From Ophiobolus disseminans (lineage: Eukaryota; Ascomycota; Dothideomycetes; Pleosporales; Phaeosphaeriaceae), in assembly GCA_010093685.1 (NCBI GenBank), contig MU006219.1, positions 1,445,531 to 1,509,530 on the forward strand: 64,000 nucleotides of DNA, given 5' to 3'. Under the pieces are notes generated by a model that saw only the letters and a list, made by a program, of their open reading frames with translations, was not told the origin of the DNA and searched no databases. Position numbers and translations under genes: made by a program. Positions 31,848 to 43,185 of the stretch are shown here, piece after piece (within the stretch, counting starts at the first letter, position 1; every line of letters begins with the position of its first letter).

Positions 31848-32546
31848 ATGTTTACATATCCTATCATGCGTCCCTGCACCATCACAACCTGCACCAAATC
31901 CCTACGCAGTCTACGAAAACCCCTAACATCACAGCTCAACCAGCGCACAGCAAGCCTCTCCACCTCCAACATAAACATCGAAACCCCACACGTCCAAGTG
32001 CGCCCCGGCCTAAAGCTCTCAGAGCACCAAACCACAATCGTAGCCTCGGTACTCGACCTCTTCGCCGGGCGTCCCTCGCTGCCCAAACTCTCCCTCTGGC
32101 GCGACGATGCAACCTTCAGCGACCAGTTCACCATCGCGACGGGACGCGAAAAGTTCTCGGCGCAATGGTACGGGCTGCGGAAAGTGTTCAGCGATATAGA
32201 GCGCATAAACCACATGGTGCAAGATGCGGGGAATCCGATGCTTGTGGATTTGAGGACTAAGTATGTGGTCAAGGGGATTGGGATGGAGGAGATGGTTCAG
32301 AGCGTTGTAGCGGTTTATTTGGATGGGGAGGGGAAGATTGAGAGGGTTGAGGATAGGTGGGATGGGAAACTGCCTGAGGGGAGTATTAGTGAGGTGAGTC
32401 TCTGTTTGGACGGTGTTGGGTTTGTAATGATGGGAGGCGTGTGCTGACTGGATGTATAGGCTTTCCGACGCTTAGGCGCGGCCACGGTGCCAAAGATTGT
32501 CAGTGTGCCGAAGAACGAGGAAGAGGATGCAAGGAGGAGTAATTGA
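31848..32546 (+). CDS. NTF2/SnoaL-like fold protein, probably mitochondrial
   Basis: Exons 31848-32393 and 32460-32546 with a 66-nt intron (GTGAGT donor, GCTGACT branch, TATAG acceptor) give 210 residues. Arg/Ser/Thr-rich N-terminus without acids (L-R-S-L-R-K-P-L-T) fits a mitochondrial presequence. The body W-R-D-D-A-T-F-S-D, then Y-V-V-K-G-I-G and V-V-A-V-Y-L-D-G-E-G-K-I, with E-D-R-W-D-G-K-L-P, is the pattern of a fungal NTF2-like family of unknown function. ATG 31866 is an alternative start. Confidence 0.7.
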
Positions 32547-32672
32547 GCGTTTCGAAGTTGAAGTGAATAGGGCGTTCAGACATGGTTCTCTACATGCATT
32601 CATCATTCGTAAATCATGCTATACATGGCCACGGCCGGTTTCAATACCACCTCTACAGCTCAACACGCTGCA

Positions 32673-33334
32673 TCATCTGTAGAACATCCTTCCAAGCGCT
32701 AGATGCAATGTCACTGCTACCAAGCTGCCTGCTATGCCAATCACTTTCAAGCTCGGTGCACCTGCAACGAGCAATATCGTCCCACAATTCCCTTGTTCAG
32801 CTCTTGGTAGACCTGGCCCGCTCATCGTTATAGTCGCGCAGAAGCCGCCGGCAGCTTGGTTTGGTTGGTTGTTCACAACTACTGTGGTTTGTGGATGTGG
32901 GTTCGCGTATACGATGGCGGTCTGTTGCTGTGGGTAGACTGTGACCGTTGTGACTTGCGCGACATTCACAATACCGCCGCAAGTGTTACCGCTGGGACAG
33001 CATCCGATCAATCCGTTAGAGTTCGCTGGCGAGGCGCATGCGTAATTTGCAGGACAGCACCTAAAACCTTTAGCTTTGTACTGTCTAGTGAGTTCGCGAC
33101 TTACCAGCTCGGTAGACCGACGTTTGAACAGCTGACAGATGCTGAGGACGGACAGAAGTTTGTCCCCTGCGCGCTGACTTGCCCTCCGTTCGGGTCCACA
33201 ATGTAAACGGCACCACTAAAGGGCGCATTATTTGTGAACTGTTGCGGTACAGCTTCTGGCTTTGCGATAGGTTCCGCGACACCATGAGAAGCAAAAAGCA
33301 GCGCCAGGAGGCACCCAGGCGCAAAGTGCAACAT
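32673..33334 (-). CDS. Secreted, probably GPI-anchored cysteine-rich protein
   Basis: Exons 33334-33105 and 33060-32673 (44-nt intron, GTAAGT donor) give 205 residues; the junction restores P-S-W-C-C-P-A-N-Y. Signal peptide M-L-H-F-A-P-G-C-L-L-A-L-L-F-A-S. The cysteine-rich middle has C-C-P-A-N-Y-A-C and I-G-C-C-P-S-G-N-T-C, followed by a Thr/Val/Gln-rich segment. A hydrophobic C-terminal stretch (V-I-G-I-A-G-S-L-V-A-V-T-L) fits a GPI attachment signal. Likely a cell-wall or plasma-membrane surface protein; function unknown. Confidence 0.7.
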
Positions 33335-34125
33335 CTCGTTGGGATCAAAAGTAGCGGTTTGAAGGGTCGATAAGAAGATTCAGGCGCGTCGCAAACAGCG
33401 CTTGGAGAGCACACAGCAATATCAAGATCTGCAAGTGGTTTGGTTAGTACGGCGAAGTGGGAAGAAATCCCCTCGCGCTCTCGGGAGACAGAGAAGACAG
33501 AGAAAGGTCATCCGGAACGACGGCGGGCTCCCGCAATGCCTTACGACCTTGGTCAGAGCTACATGGTAGTTCGATGGAAGCTGGGAAGCTCGCAGGCTTG
33601 CTGCATGTCAGTCTAGCTTATCTTGGACAGCTCCAGGTGTAAAGTGGGCATCATCGGTGGTCTTGGGGGGCCGGGTCAAGCAGCCATCCGACCTTGATCC
33701 GTTGAACATTCGATTTAACGGCTCTCTCATGGGCCAGAGGCGGAAAAGTGACGGCACAGGGCAACGTTGAGGTGTGCTGTAAATGCCGTGACCGGGAGGA
33801 CCTAGCAACCGAGTTTGCTGCCATCTGACGACAGCATCTGCTGGCTGCGAAAAGCAAAGCGAGAGACCCGAGTGTCAGCAGCGCAATATCTTGATTCGCC
33901 CCTTGCAAGAGAGCATGCCTAGCCTTGGCTTGGAGGCGGCTCAGTCGGAGTCCTGTCTGCAGTGGCTGGTGGTGTGGTGGATGCATGAGCCGATCATCCC
34001 GAGTCAGCGTGCAGTTGAATGAGTCTGTGCCCTCGCCACGTGACCAGGCGTGGTCGTTTCTTCCCGAGGCCCGCGTCGCGTTTCCAACTATCGTCACCTC
34101 TCCCGCATCATCGACACAATATGAC
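33335..34125. promoter_or_regulatory. Divergent intergenic region
   Basis: 791 bp between the GPI-protein start and STN1. Open frames here show no protein-like sequence. Nothing specific found. Confidence 0.4.
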
Positions 34126-34951
34126 ATGTCAACACATCAACCAGCTCGCGAGTATAGGATATATCCGGCATACTGCTTTTGCAACTCGCCCACATACGAT
34201 ACCTGGGTGAAGATCACGGCCGCCGATGTACAAGGTTTACGCACCGAGTCGCAGTTTCAAGGTGATAAGATAGTGACTTCATATACTTTATACGACACCG
34301 CTAACATTCCCAGGACAACATCTCTACTTCCATCTCAATCACCCTGTTCGATACGTTCGCCTCGTTGGAGTAGTGGTAGCCATCGATGACATCAACACCA
34401 AGTACACGGTCCTCACCCTCGACGATGGAAGCGGTGCCACCATTGAGCTCAAGATTGTGCGGATCCCTCCAGCCGACAAGAACCCTCTAAACACCTCCTC
34501 GAGCACAAAACTGGCGAACGTAAGCGTCGTCAGCCAGTTTGGTGTGTTCGAGGTTGTGGTGGACAACCAGCGACTGGACATTGGTACTGTCGTCAAGGCG
34601 AAAGGTACCATATCAGAGTTCCGAGGTATCAAGCAGTTGGACCTCAAGAGAATCTGGGTGGTCGACACGACAGACGAGGAGGCGCAAGCATGGGCAGAAG
34701 CTGCTGCCTTTAAAGAGGAAGTGCTTTCCAAACCATGGCATCTTACGACAGCAGAGCATGCCCAAATCAAAGCGAAGATGAAATCGGATAAGAAGAAAGT
34801 ACACGAGTACGAGCGGCGCAAGGCTGAGCACGAGGTGAAGAAGGAGGAGCAGAGGCTGGCACGGGAGGCACATTTGGCGCAGAGGGAGAAGAAGCTGGAG
34901 ATGCGACGGCGGAAGGAAGAGGTCATGATGAATGCCGGGGCTCTCATATAA
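34126..34951 (+). CDS. STN1: Telomere-capping CST subunit Stn1
   Basis: Exons 34126-34261 and 34314-34951 (52-nt intron, GCTAAC branch) give 257 residues. The N-terminus Y-P-A-Y-C-F-C-N-S-P-T-Y-D-T-W-V-K and Y-F-H-L-N-H-P-V-R-Y-V-R-L-V-G-V-V-V-A-I-D is the fungal Stn1 signature leading into an OB fold (to about residue 140). The C-terminus is a long charged helix (K-K-V-H-E-Y-E-R-R-K; E-K-K-L-E-M-R-R-R-K). Stn1 with Ten1 binds the telomeric 3' overhang and recruits Pol alpha. There is no C-terminal winged-helix pair, so the protein is short. ATG 34121 is a competing out-of-frame start five bases upstream. Confidence 0.85.
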
Positions 34952-35106
34952 TTAGTATTGGCCATTGTGGTTACAAGGCTGAAAACGCCAAGTGGAGGCG
35001 CAGCACTAAACTCCCTTGCAGCATCGTCCCCTGCAATCCTTCCACTCACCTCCAGCGCTTCACAAGACCCGTCTAGGATAATGTGAACACCAACAAGCAT
35101 CGCCAC

Positions 35107-37002
35107 ATGTCTCCTTCCGATCGCTGGCGTCATATCAAGCAAAAGTCGGTCCGGATTTTCAGGCCACGTAGTCAGGTTGGCAGTCAATATGAGTACAGGC
35201 CCTTACCGCAGAAACGGAGCATTCGTCTTCTATACCTACACCCGGGAACGGAACATGACCCTCTGCAGTGCTCTCTTAGATTCGACAGCCTCGATACCGA
35301 CCTTGTGGACTATGAGGCTATCTCATATGCCTGGGGCGATTCCACCAAATCGAGATCGATTGCCTGCGACGGCCAGTCACTTGCCATCACTGAATCCATA
35401 TTCCTGGCTTTGCAACGCTTCCGCCGTGTTGACCGTATAAGGATCCTCTGGGCTGACGCGATTTGTATCAACCAGAGGAACGAAAAAGAGAAAAGCCGGC
35501 AAGTAGCATTGATGCATGACGTGTACCGGAAAAGTGCCTGTACGTTGATCTGGCTCGGCCACGAGGAGGACGCTATAATACAATCTGCTCTGAGTGGTAT
35601 TTGCCGATGGCTAATATCGGATCGTCCTAAAGGCTGGACACAAGACCATCCCGCGTGGTCTGACCCTGGTTACACATATCCTGTAAAATATCCGAGCTTC
35701 CTTTGGCACGACACTCTCATTCAGGACTTTGAGGACGGGGCCGTGGCGTTTAATCCACAACATGGCGAAGTTGCGGGCCTGTCACGCTTGTGCTCGTGTT
35801 CTTGGTTCAAGCGTGGTTGGGTCATTCAAGAGCTGGCATCATCCTTCAACGCGCAAATTTTCTGGGGCCATGCACAAATCGACGTCGACTGGATAAGCCT
35901 CGCCAGTAGGGCTCTTGTAGCTCCGAACTTGCCTCATGATGAAGCTCTTCGTCGCTTTTACGCAATATGTCACGTACGTAGGACGCAGATTGAGGCGGGC
36001 TGGTCGTGTTCATTCCATGATCTGATCGTGTTTTCTCGCAATTTCGACTTTTCCGATCCAAGAGACCGCATATATGGACTGCTGGGCTTGCATGCAACCG
36101 ATCGCGGCTGGGGAAATAACTTGCCGTTTGTGGAGCCAGATTATGGAGCAACAGTTTTGGAATGCTTTCAGAGAGTAACAGAGAAGCTCTTGCTCGGGAG
36201 GCCCGACTCGACTAAGGAAGACGGCTTGCCAGCACAACCCGACCTCAAAGTGCTTTCAAGTGTCCAGCATGCGGGTGATATCGATGCAAATTGGCCCTCA
36301 TGGGTTCCTGACTGGAGTCGAAAGAGACGCATCGGGCATGGGATCCGCCCGTTCACATCTTTGTGTTTTCAGTGTCCTAAGCCTGCAAGGGTATCCAAGG
36401 AAAAGCGCGCAGGCCACACGTGCATATGTATCGACGGATTCGCTATCGATGTTGTTGATCGGCTACATGCACAACAACCATGCTCTTCTGGTTTGGCGGA
36501 CAATGGCCAATCATTAGAAGGATATCGAGCCTTACTTGGCGATCTGGCAACCACGTACAGCACCGAATGTCTTTCATACACATTGGGAGAAACGGGAAGT
36601 TTTGGATATCGAGAATCAAGACCGGACTGGACGGAACGATATCGTGCATTCATGCAACCAGTACCTGTCGACAGCGAGAACAGACTTGATGAAAATCCCG
36701 TGTATGATACTGCGTTCCTGGACAAAGCCGCACTCGATTTCTGGGAAGCAATGAAGCTTCACTCGCAAGAGCAAGTTATCTTTCACACCCAGAACGGACG
36801 ACTCGGATTGGGCCCGGACATTGTCCGAGTCAGCGATGTCATAGTGCACTTTTTCGGCGCAACTACTCCATACATTCTGAGACCTGTGGACAAACTCTGG
36901 AGATTGGTCGGGTGTTGCTACCTTTACGATTATACTCGGTGCAAAAACATACAGTCCTGGAGTAAGAGTGGTGGGAATAGTGAGACTTTCAACATTTACT
37001 AA
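35107..37002 (+). CDS. HET-domain protein
   Basis: Intronless, 631 residues from the first ATG (M-S-P-S-D-R-W-R). HET domain at about residues 43-230: I-R-L-L-Y-L-H-P-G, Y-E-A-I-S-Y-A-W-G (69-77), L-W-A-D-A-I-C-I-N-Q (114-123), M-H-D-V-Y-R-K-S-A-C-T-L-I-W-L-G, and W-F-K-R-G-W-V-I-Q-E. The long C-terminal region (F-S-D-P-R-D-R-I-Y-G-L-L-G; W-P-S-W-V-P-D-W-S) is usual for the heterokaryon-incompatibility 6/OR class. Expected to act in allorecognition cell death. It lies directly downstream of STN1 on the same strand. Confidence 0.92.
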   Translation: MSPSDRWRHIKQKSVRIFRPRSQVGSQYEYRPLPQKRSIRLLYLHPGTEHDPLQCSLRFDSLDTDLVDYEAISYAWGDSTKSRSIACDGQSLAITESIFLALQRFRRVDRIRILWADAICINQRNEKEKSRQVALMHDVYRKSACTLIWLGHEEDAIIQSALSGICRWLISDRPKGWTQDHPAWSDPGYTYPVKYPSFLWHDTLIQDFEDGAVAFNPQHGEVAGLSRLCSCSWFKRGWVIQELASSFNAQIFWGHAQIDVDWISLASRALVAPNLPHDEALRRFYAICHVRRTQIEAGWSCSFHDLIVFSRNFDFSDPRDRIYGLLGLHATDRGWGNNLPFVEPDYGATVLECFQRVTEKLLLGRPDSTKEDGLPAQPDLKVLSSVQHAGDIDANWPSWVPDWSRKRRIGHGIRPFTSLCFQCPKPARVSKEKRAGHTCICIDGFAIDVVDRLHAQQPCSSGLADNGQSLEGYRALLGDLATTYSTECLSYTLGETGSFGYRESRPDWTERYRAFMQPVPVDSENRLDENPVYDTAFLDKAALDFWEAMKLHSQEQVIFHTQNGRLGLGPDIVRVSDVIVHFFGATTPYILRPVDKLWRLVGCCYLYDYTRCKNIQSWSKSGGNSETFNIY

Positions 37003-37435
37003 AGCTAGAAACAATGTTGCTGACGTTATCTACCTATTCTCGTTCCCCTGGTCATGCTTTCATGGTTTTAGTGTGGCTTAGAGGCCTTCGTTGTGTCCTT
37101 CGGGCTCTGGCTGCTCAAATCCGCCTTCACTTGCGGACCCACACGCAGTGTTTGTCGCCTCTCACTGGCTTCTCAACACCTTTGCAAACGCTCTGACGTC
37201 CCCCAATGCTCCACCCAGTCCCTGTTGGGAAAGCAAAACCACGTGCAGTAGGTAGATCATTCCCCCTCTGTGTACGTCACACAACGCGTTCAACCATTCT
37301 TGCAAATAACGCGACTTGATCGAAAGCTCTCACCGACGCTTCTACTCGCTTTACTCGCGCAGTCCTGCGGCAGTTCCATAGAATCAGCAAGCGTGGGATC
37401 AATTGACATCCAGGATAGTAGCCATATCAGAACTC
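37003..37435. other. Intergenic region
   Basis: 433 bp between the HET gene and the next four-exon model. Nothing recognised. Confidence 0.4.
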
Positions 37436-38591
37436 ATGACTATAGCAAGCCCCAAGACTCCTAGTGCGAGAAAGGTCAGAATTATATACATCGGTGGTCG
37501 CATGACAGAATTGTAATACTTGAACAGGCGCCATTGACCACCACACCTTCCAAGGCCCGCTCGTCTCAAGGAACTCCCGCTAGTGGCAGGAAGCGCAAGA
37601 TCAAGACTGAAGTATGGCCCAGGAGAAGGGGTGGCTACAAACCGCGGTGCTGATATTTCGCCAGACCATATCGCCAAAGAATGCTACCCCAAAGGGCAAA
37701 GGCCCAGGAACTCGTCCGCAAAATGCGCATGTGACGCCCGACAAGAAGAAGCAGAAGGTGAACCACGATGCTACGGTGAGTCACGGCTCTTGTTATTCTC
37801 GGTCGTTTGATGAGGTCGTGAGGTTAGACTGGAGGCTCTGTCGGGCTGAAGTACACCTCAAGTTGCGTATGCATCTTCTTGGGTATCGACGTAGCACGTG
37901 GTGCGGCAACAACTTCCGACGCATACCTTGACACATCTCCTTCCATCCCAATGCAAACACGTATAGCAACTTCGTCTAACACATTCAGACATCATCTTAC
38001 AAGCGCCCGGTCCAGGATCAGTGCCAACCCCAACCCCCGACACCCTCACAGCCACAGTCGCCGCAGCTATCCGTCAACGACCAACAGAAGCAACGGACAC
38101 TGAACACACATAACTCTGGCGTTGACGGCCCCCAGACTTTACACATGGCTTCTACCGAACACAACCACAATGACATCTTTCAGACCGGAAGTCCCCCTGT
38201 GGCACAGTGTCCCATCTTCACCCGGCTTACCGAGATCTGCTTCCAGACCTACCCAGACCTACTCCCGAAGGAACATACCGCGAAGGCCACAAGTGACATA
38301 ATCAACGCATTTGCCCACCACTTGTGGAACTTCTGCTTAACCCACGACAACGGTCAAGGGGACCTTCTTAAGATAGCGTGTCGCTACGCCGCAATGTTGC
38401 ACGGACCCAAGCTCCGCGCCCTGGCCGTCCTCAACTTCCTGCCCAGCTGGTGGTTCTTACGCGAGCAGATCATTGTCTGGCTGGAGACTACGGGCAGACC
38501 TGTCGATGACCAGAATATGGTGGATCAGTGGAAGTTTGTGGCGGCCGATACTAACGAGGTCATGCAGAAGATTATGAGGAGAAAAACATAG
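37436..38591 (+). CDS. Hypothetical protein, four-exon model
   Basis: Exons 37436-37474, 37528-37611, 37665-37775 and 37989-38591, all phase 0, give 278 residues. The first three introns are 53, 53 and 213 nt. The N-terminal 80 residues are Lys/Pro/Ser/Thr-rich with S-P-K-T-P and T-P-S-K motifs and G-R-K-R-K-I-K, nuclear-like and disordered. A Pro/Gln run follows. The C-terminal 140 residues look folded (L-T-E-I-C-F-Q-T-Y-P-D-L-L-P; F-L-P-S-W-W-F-L-R-E-Q). The last exon alone from ATG 38145 gives a 148-residue minimum. The third intron is open in frame for about 50 codons, so its ends are less sure. No family recognised. Confidence 0.5.
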
Positions 38592-39028
38592 TGGCAGGCG
38601 ACTGTCCGGGGGTGCAGAGCCGACGGATGCTTGGCTGGAATTTACAAGGGATTGTGGTGATGCTCTACGATCATCTGAGCGACTCGTCGTTCACGGGAAC
38701 GCGCAAACGGTTCGGGAATGGCAAAACAAGGAGTCTCGGCATTTGAAACCAAATCTGGTTATATCCCAGGGAGTACGAATAATTAATACATCAAAGTCTC
38801 ATCTCTACTCGCTCAGTGCCAGGCAAACAATCTCGAAGTGAGACAGCTGTAACTAAACTCGATAGAAACATTGAACAAAACACCAGCTCACTAGTCCAGT
38901 CAAGCAAGTTCCAGCAGCATCTACATGTCTAAACAAGCCCAACCCCAGCAAACAAGAGTCCCATAAAAGCAATCCAATTCGCTCCACCCATCTCACCTCC
39001 CACAAGCACTTCCCTCCATCCCCAAACC
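38592..39028. other. Intergenic region
   Basis: 437 bp; no coding or structural feature recognised. Confidence 0.4.
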
Positions 39029-39364
39029 ATGACCCCACCCCCAGCCCCAACCTCCCTCGCGGCCTTCACGCCCTCCCTCCTCTCCACCCGCTACCCACAC
39101 CTCCCCGCCTGGGCCTACGACGCCGTGCACGCTATCCAGACCTGCACCACCAAGCAACAACACGACCTACCCGTCGCAGCTCGAACGCTGCTGAATATTA
39201 CCATACTGCCCATGCCAGGCTTCTTGGGCACGCGCGAGGATTTATTGGATGCGGATGTGGCTATTAGGCTGCTGTTTGCTGAGCAGAAATGGTATGAAGA
39301 GTGGAAGGGGGATGTTGATGTGTGGAGGTTGGGGTGGGATTTGGGCAGGGTTTGGGGGGAGTAG
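39029..39364 (+). CDS. Small hypothetical protein
   Basis: Intronless frame of 111 residues from an ATG in CAAACC context. Pro-rich start (M-T-P-P-P-A-P-T-S-L), then Y-P-H-L-P-A-W-A-Y-D-A-V-H-A-I and a Trp-rich acidic end (W-Y-E-E-W-K-G-D-V-D-V-W-R-L-G-W). The amphipathic, Trp-rich composition is more protein-like than chance frames. Function unknown. Confidence 0.4.
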   Translation: MTPPPAPTSLAAFTPSLLSTRYPHLPAWAYDAVHAIQTCTTKQQHDLPVAARTLLNITILPMPGFLGTREDLLDADVAIRLLFAEQKWYEEWKGDVDVWRLGWDLGRVWGE

Positions 39365-39869
39365 GGGGAATGTGTGGACCATAGGGGGGATGTGAGAATT
39401 GGAGGGTGAGGTGTAAGGTAGGATAACTATCAATGTCAGATAGACGCCGAATCTGTGTACGTGTGCAATGCTACCCCATATATTGAGTCAAGACGCTGCT
39501 TTTGTGATGCTGGATGATGACATGCAGTTGTGGTCGATGCGCTTAGTCATCACAGTCGGCGTAGGTGTTGGACTTCTGCGACATCACCGACATGACCTGC
39601 CGTCTCTCCGATGTTGCACTCAGCCTCGCGTCACGAGAGCTATCTCACACCCGATGGGTCACGAAACTTGTCATTGTAACTTTAGACGCATATGAAATTA
39701 GGCAGCAACTTGAGCATTCTCGACTATTTGTTCCGCCCGCTAATGAGATGGACCCCACAAGCCATGCCAGCTTGCCTGTCTTATACGCCCCGAGGTCATC
39801 TTCAGATCATACCTAGGTAGTCATTCAACGTCACTTGCCCATGCAAATCTTTGACCTTACGCATCAATC
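39365..39869. other. Intergenic region
   Basis: 505 bp; an 83-codon frame at 39565 lacks conserved character. Probably 3' UTR and the promoter of the hydrolase gene. Confidence 0.4.
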
Positions 39870-40917
39870 ATGTCCTTGATATCCAACCTCAAGGCATGGC
39901 TCTTCGGCACAACCAACGACACGTCAGGTATCGCAACCGCTTCTACGACCCAGCCGTGCCGCTACCTTCTTGATAACTCCACTTCCAACACTTTCGTTCT
40001 TCCCGATGGTCGAAAACTCGGCTACGCCCAATACGGCTCACCAACTGGCAAAACAATCCTATACAACCATGGGTTTCCTGGATCCCGACTTGAAGCTTCC
40101 CAGCACCACGATATATGCCTAGGACTGGGACTCCGCATGATCGCAATCGACAGACCTGGTCATGGCTGGAGTTCTCCACATCCTGGTGCGAAGCTGCTGG
40201 ATTGGTCAAAGGACGTAGAACGTCTGGCGGAGCATCTGGGTTTAGAGAGCTACTCAGTGATGGTGCGTAATTACACATCATCCCTCCATCCACTATGCTA
40301 AGCGTTCCAAGGGAGTCTCAGGCGGCGGAGCTTCAGCACTAGCCTGTGCCTTCGCCCTTCCAGCCCAGAAACTCAAGTGCGTCTCCGTCGTATGCGGCAT
40401 GGGGCCTCCAGACATTGGCATGCGCGGCGCAGACCTTCCGCACTTAATCGGCTGGCCCTACGGCATTCGCAACGCGCCATACTGGCTCGGCCGCTGGTTC
40501 TGGCGCACGCAAGCAATCGGCCGTCTCGACTTAACTGAGCAGCAGCGCCTCGAGCTCATGATCGAAGAGGGCAAAAAGGCGCCCGAGAGCGACCGCGACA
40601 TCTACGCCGATGTCGACTTTCTGCGCTTGGCTATCCGAGCTTGCGGCGAGGCCTTTGCTCAGGGCTACGACTATGTCTGGGACGATGGCGCATTGAACTG
40701 TAGTGACTTTGATTTCAAGTTGCAGGATATCAGGGAAGACTTGACAGTGCAGCTGTGGTATGGGAAGTACGATTACTTTGTGCCGCTGAATCATGGGTTG
40801 CAGATCGCTGCGAGGCTGGGTGGAAGGGCGCAGTTGAGGGTGGAGGACGAGGCGCATGCGGGTATCTTGATGCACTGGAAGAAGGAGATATTCGAGGCGA
40901 TTGCGAAGGGTATGTAA
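39870..40917 (+). CDS. Alpha/beta-hydrolase
   Basis: Exons 39870-40262 and 40312-40917 (49-nt intron) give 332 residues. Oxyanion strand H-G-F-P-G-S-R, then I-D-R-P-G-H-G-W-S. Nucleophile elbow G-V-S-G-G-G-A (S134), with the intron placed immediately before its first Gly. Acid in Y-G-K-Y-D-Y-F-V-P and histidine in E-D-E-A-H-A-G-I-L complete a Ser-Asp-His triad. The lid region is helical and Trp-rich (W-L-G-R-W-F-W-R-T-Q). Substrate cannot be told from sequence. No signal peptide, so probably cytosolic. Confidence 0.85.
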
Positions 40918-41750
40918 TCTGTAGGTATGACTCGGTTGACACAGGGAAGTAGTTTTTTTTCGCTTGGTGGAATTATCTTCCTGGTGTTATGAGGATGAGA
41001 GACATCGGGATATCTCCATATGAAGCCAATCGTTATGTTGTTCCAACTTTCTTCCCGACGGGGATACTTGTTAGTCCTAAAATAAATTTACCTGGATGTA
41101 TCAAGTGGCCAAGGTTTAAAGATGTTGGCCCTAGGGCAGGTGAACCAGGTGCTTGGAATTCACGATTAGGATCATTGAAAGAGATCGACAAAACGACCGA
41201 AGCGCTGGATCCTGGCACCTGCAAATGATTCTTGATTCTTAGTACGCCAATTATTTGCTTGTTGTGCCACCTCAGAATGTTGGGACAATCGCCATGTTGC
41301 GTCATGGGAATTGAGGGGCTAAGCCCGGCTTTCACATGTGAAACAGTGCCCAAAACTGGGCTGCGAGAACGGCAGGCACGACACAAAGGAGAAGCCACAT
41401 ATGGCAGTAACACCCGCTCGAGCACGCAACAGTGAAGCGCGGAGGAGTGATGGCGAGATGCAGTCGTAGGAATGACATAGATAGCTGCCATGGAACCTGC
41501 TGGTGCGGGCGGGTTTGTTGGAGTGCAGCGAAAGGCTTGCTTGCGGTCATGATTTGTCTCCACTTATGACGTGCGACAAACATTGCGCACACGACAGTCG
41601 CGCCTGTCCAAATAGTTCCCGAGCCTGTAAAAGCACTTGCTCACCCAAACTCCCCTGCTCCCTCCCTCTTACACTCAACTTGCACATCGACGCCGAACAG
41701 CAATCTCTTCTTCGCCCACTAAACCCTCAAAAAACACCTGTTCCATCATC
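40918..41750. other. Intergenic, hydrolase to reticulon
   Basis: 833 bp including a T8 run near 40952. Several chance frames on both strands; none is convincing. Confidence 0.4.
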
Positions 41751-43185
41751 ATGTCTGAGGCTCCGCGCGTTGACCTCAATCCCACGGTCTTTCCAGATCT
41801 TGACCCCTCTGCACCCTCCAACCAACCGTCGACACGCTCTGCAGGCCAGCCGCAGACCAACGGCACCGCGAACGGCAACTTGGCCCAGAGCGCGCAAAAA
41901 GCAGGAAACAGCATCCTGGAGAGTAAGGTATGTGGCACAAAGCGCCTCCGACCTTGCCGAGACGCAACTAACGCCATACAGTCTTATCTGCACCTTGCAC
42001 ACGACAGCTTTCCCCTCCTAACAACCACACAGCAGCGCAACACGCAATGAACTCCGCCGCAAGCCACCCATCCGTGCAGAGCGCAAAGGACACAGTCGTG
42101 AATGGTTAGGTAAGCACGGCCCAGACGCCTATCTGACGTACTGAAGCATGGCTAACGTGGTGTTGCACACAGATACCCGATTTCCCATATTTGACCCAGT
42201 ACTAAACTTTTCAGGACCCGTCGGCCAGAATGTCCAAGCTGAGGCCAGCAAGACCCGCGATGAGTTTGCCGATCTTGCAAACTCTCGCCAGACTCCCGAC
42301 TACAAGGCGGCCACTGGCCAGAATCTTACTCGTAGGCAGCCCCAGAGCATCTGAGGGAACAGACAGCTGACCACAACAGACTACCACAGCATGTTCTACA
42401 GGCTCCTGAGCTGGAAGAATCCCCGCGCGACCGGAATTGCCTTTGCCGCCACCGTCCTCTTCATCTTCGCCGCCCGATACCTCAACATCATCCGCTACGG
42501 CCTCAAGCTTCTCTACATCACACTTGGTGCCACCACCTCGGCAGAGGTTGCTGGACAGCTGGCGTTCGGACGTGGTCTCACCTCGCAGTTCCGACCGCGT
42601 CAATACTTCACCATCCCCAAGGCCTCGCTCGAGCGTCTGCTCGACGATGTTGAGCAGCTCATCAACTTCTTCGTCATCGAGTCTCAGCGCATAGTATTCG
42701 CCGAGAACGTGTACGCTACTGGCGCAGTAAGTAGAACCGCTGGTTCACAGACCTCTCAAAGCATGAGTGCTAACCTTGCCATGTAGGCTTTCTTCGCGTC
42801 ACTCATCTCCTACTTCCTCATCAAATTTGTTCCTTTCTGGGGCTTGACTCTGATCGCCACCCTCGTCACCTACCTCGCCCCTCTTATCTACATCCAGAAC
42901 AAGGAGGTCATCGATGCTCAGCTTGAGAAGGGCCGACAGATTGCCAGCCAGCAGGCTACACAGATCAAGGGACTGGCCAACCAGCACGCCGGTAATGCTG
43001 TCAAGACTGTTCAAGGCTACACTCAGCAGGCGACTGCTAAGGCCCAGGAGACCGTCAACCAGTACCGTGGACGCTCTGCCTCGCCCGAGGTCAAGAAAGA
43101 GGACTTCCCCGCTGCTCCCAGGCACGATCTCGCCTCTGAGACGACCCTCCGTGATGAGAAGCTGGTTCCTCAAACCGCCTTGTAA
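41751..43185 (+). CDS. RTN1: Reticulon-like ER membrane-shaping protein
   Basis: Five exons: 41751-41922, 42033-42104, 42215-42331, 42380-42726 and 42787-43185, giving 368 residues. Two of the introns are exactly 110 nt. The Ser/Asn/Gln-rich N-terminus is followed by the reticulon homology domain: Y-R-L-L-S-W-K-N-P-R-A-T-G, then hydrophobic hairpin 1 (I-A-F-A-A-T-V-L-F-I-F-A-A-R-Y-L), a loop with E-N-V-Y-A-T-G and hairpin 2 (F-F-A-S-L-I-S-Y-F-L-I-K-F-V-P-F-W-G). The C-terminal amphipathic, Gln-rich tail ends in a basic/acidic mix. Reticulons wedge into the ER membrane and make tubules. The frame in exon 2 ends at a stop unless the weak GTTAGG donor at 42105 is used instead of the stronger GTAAGC five bases later. 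Confidence 0.88.
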
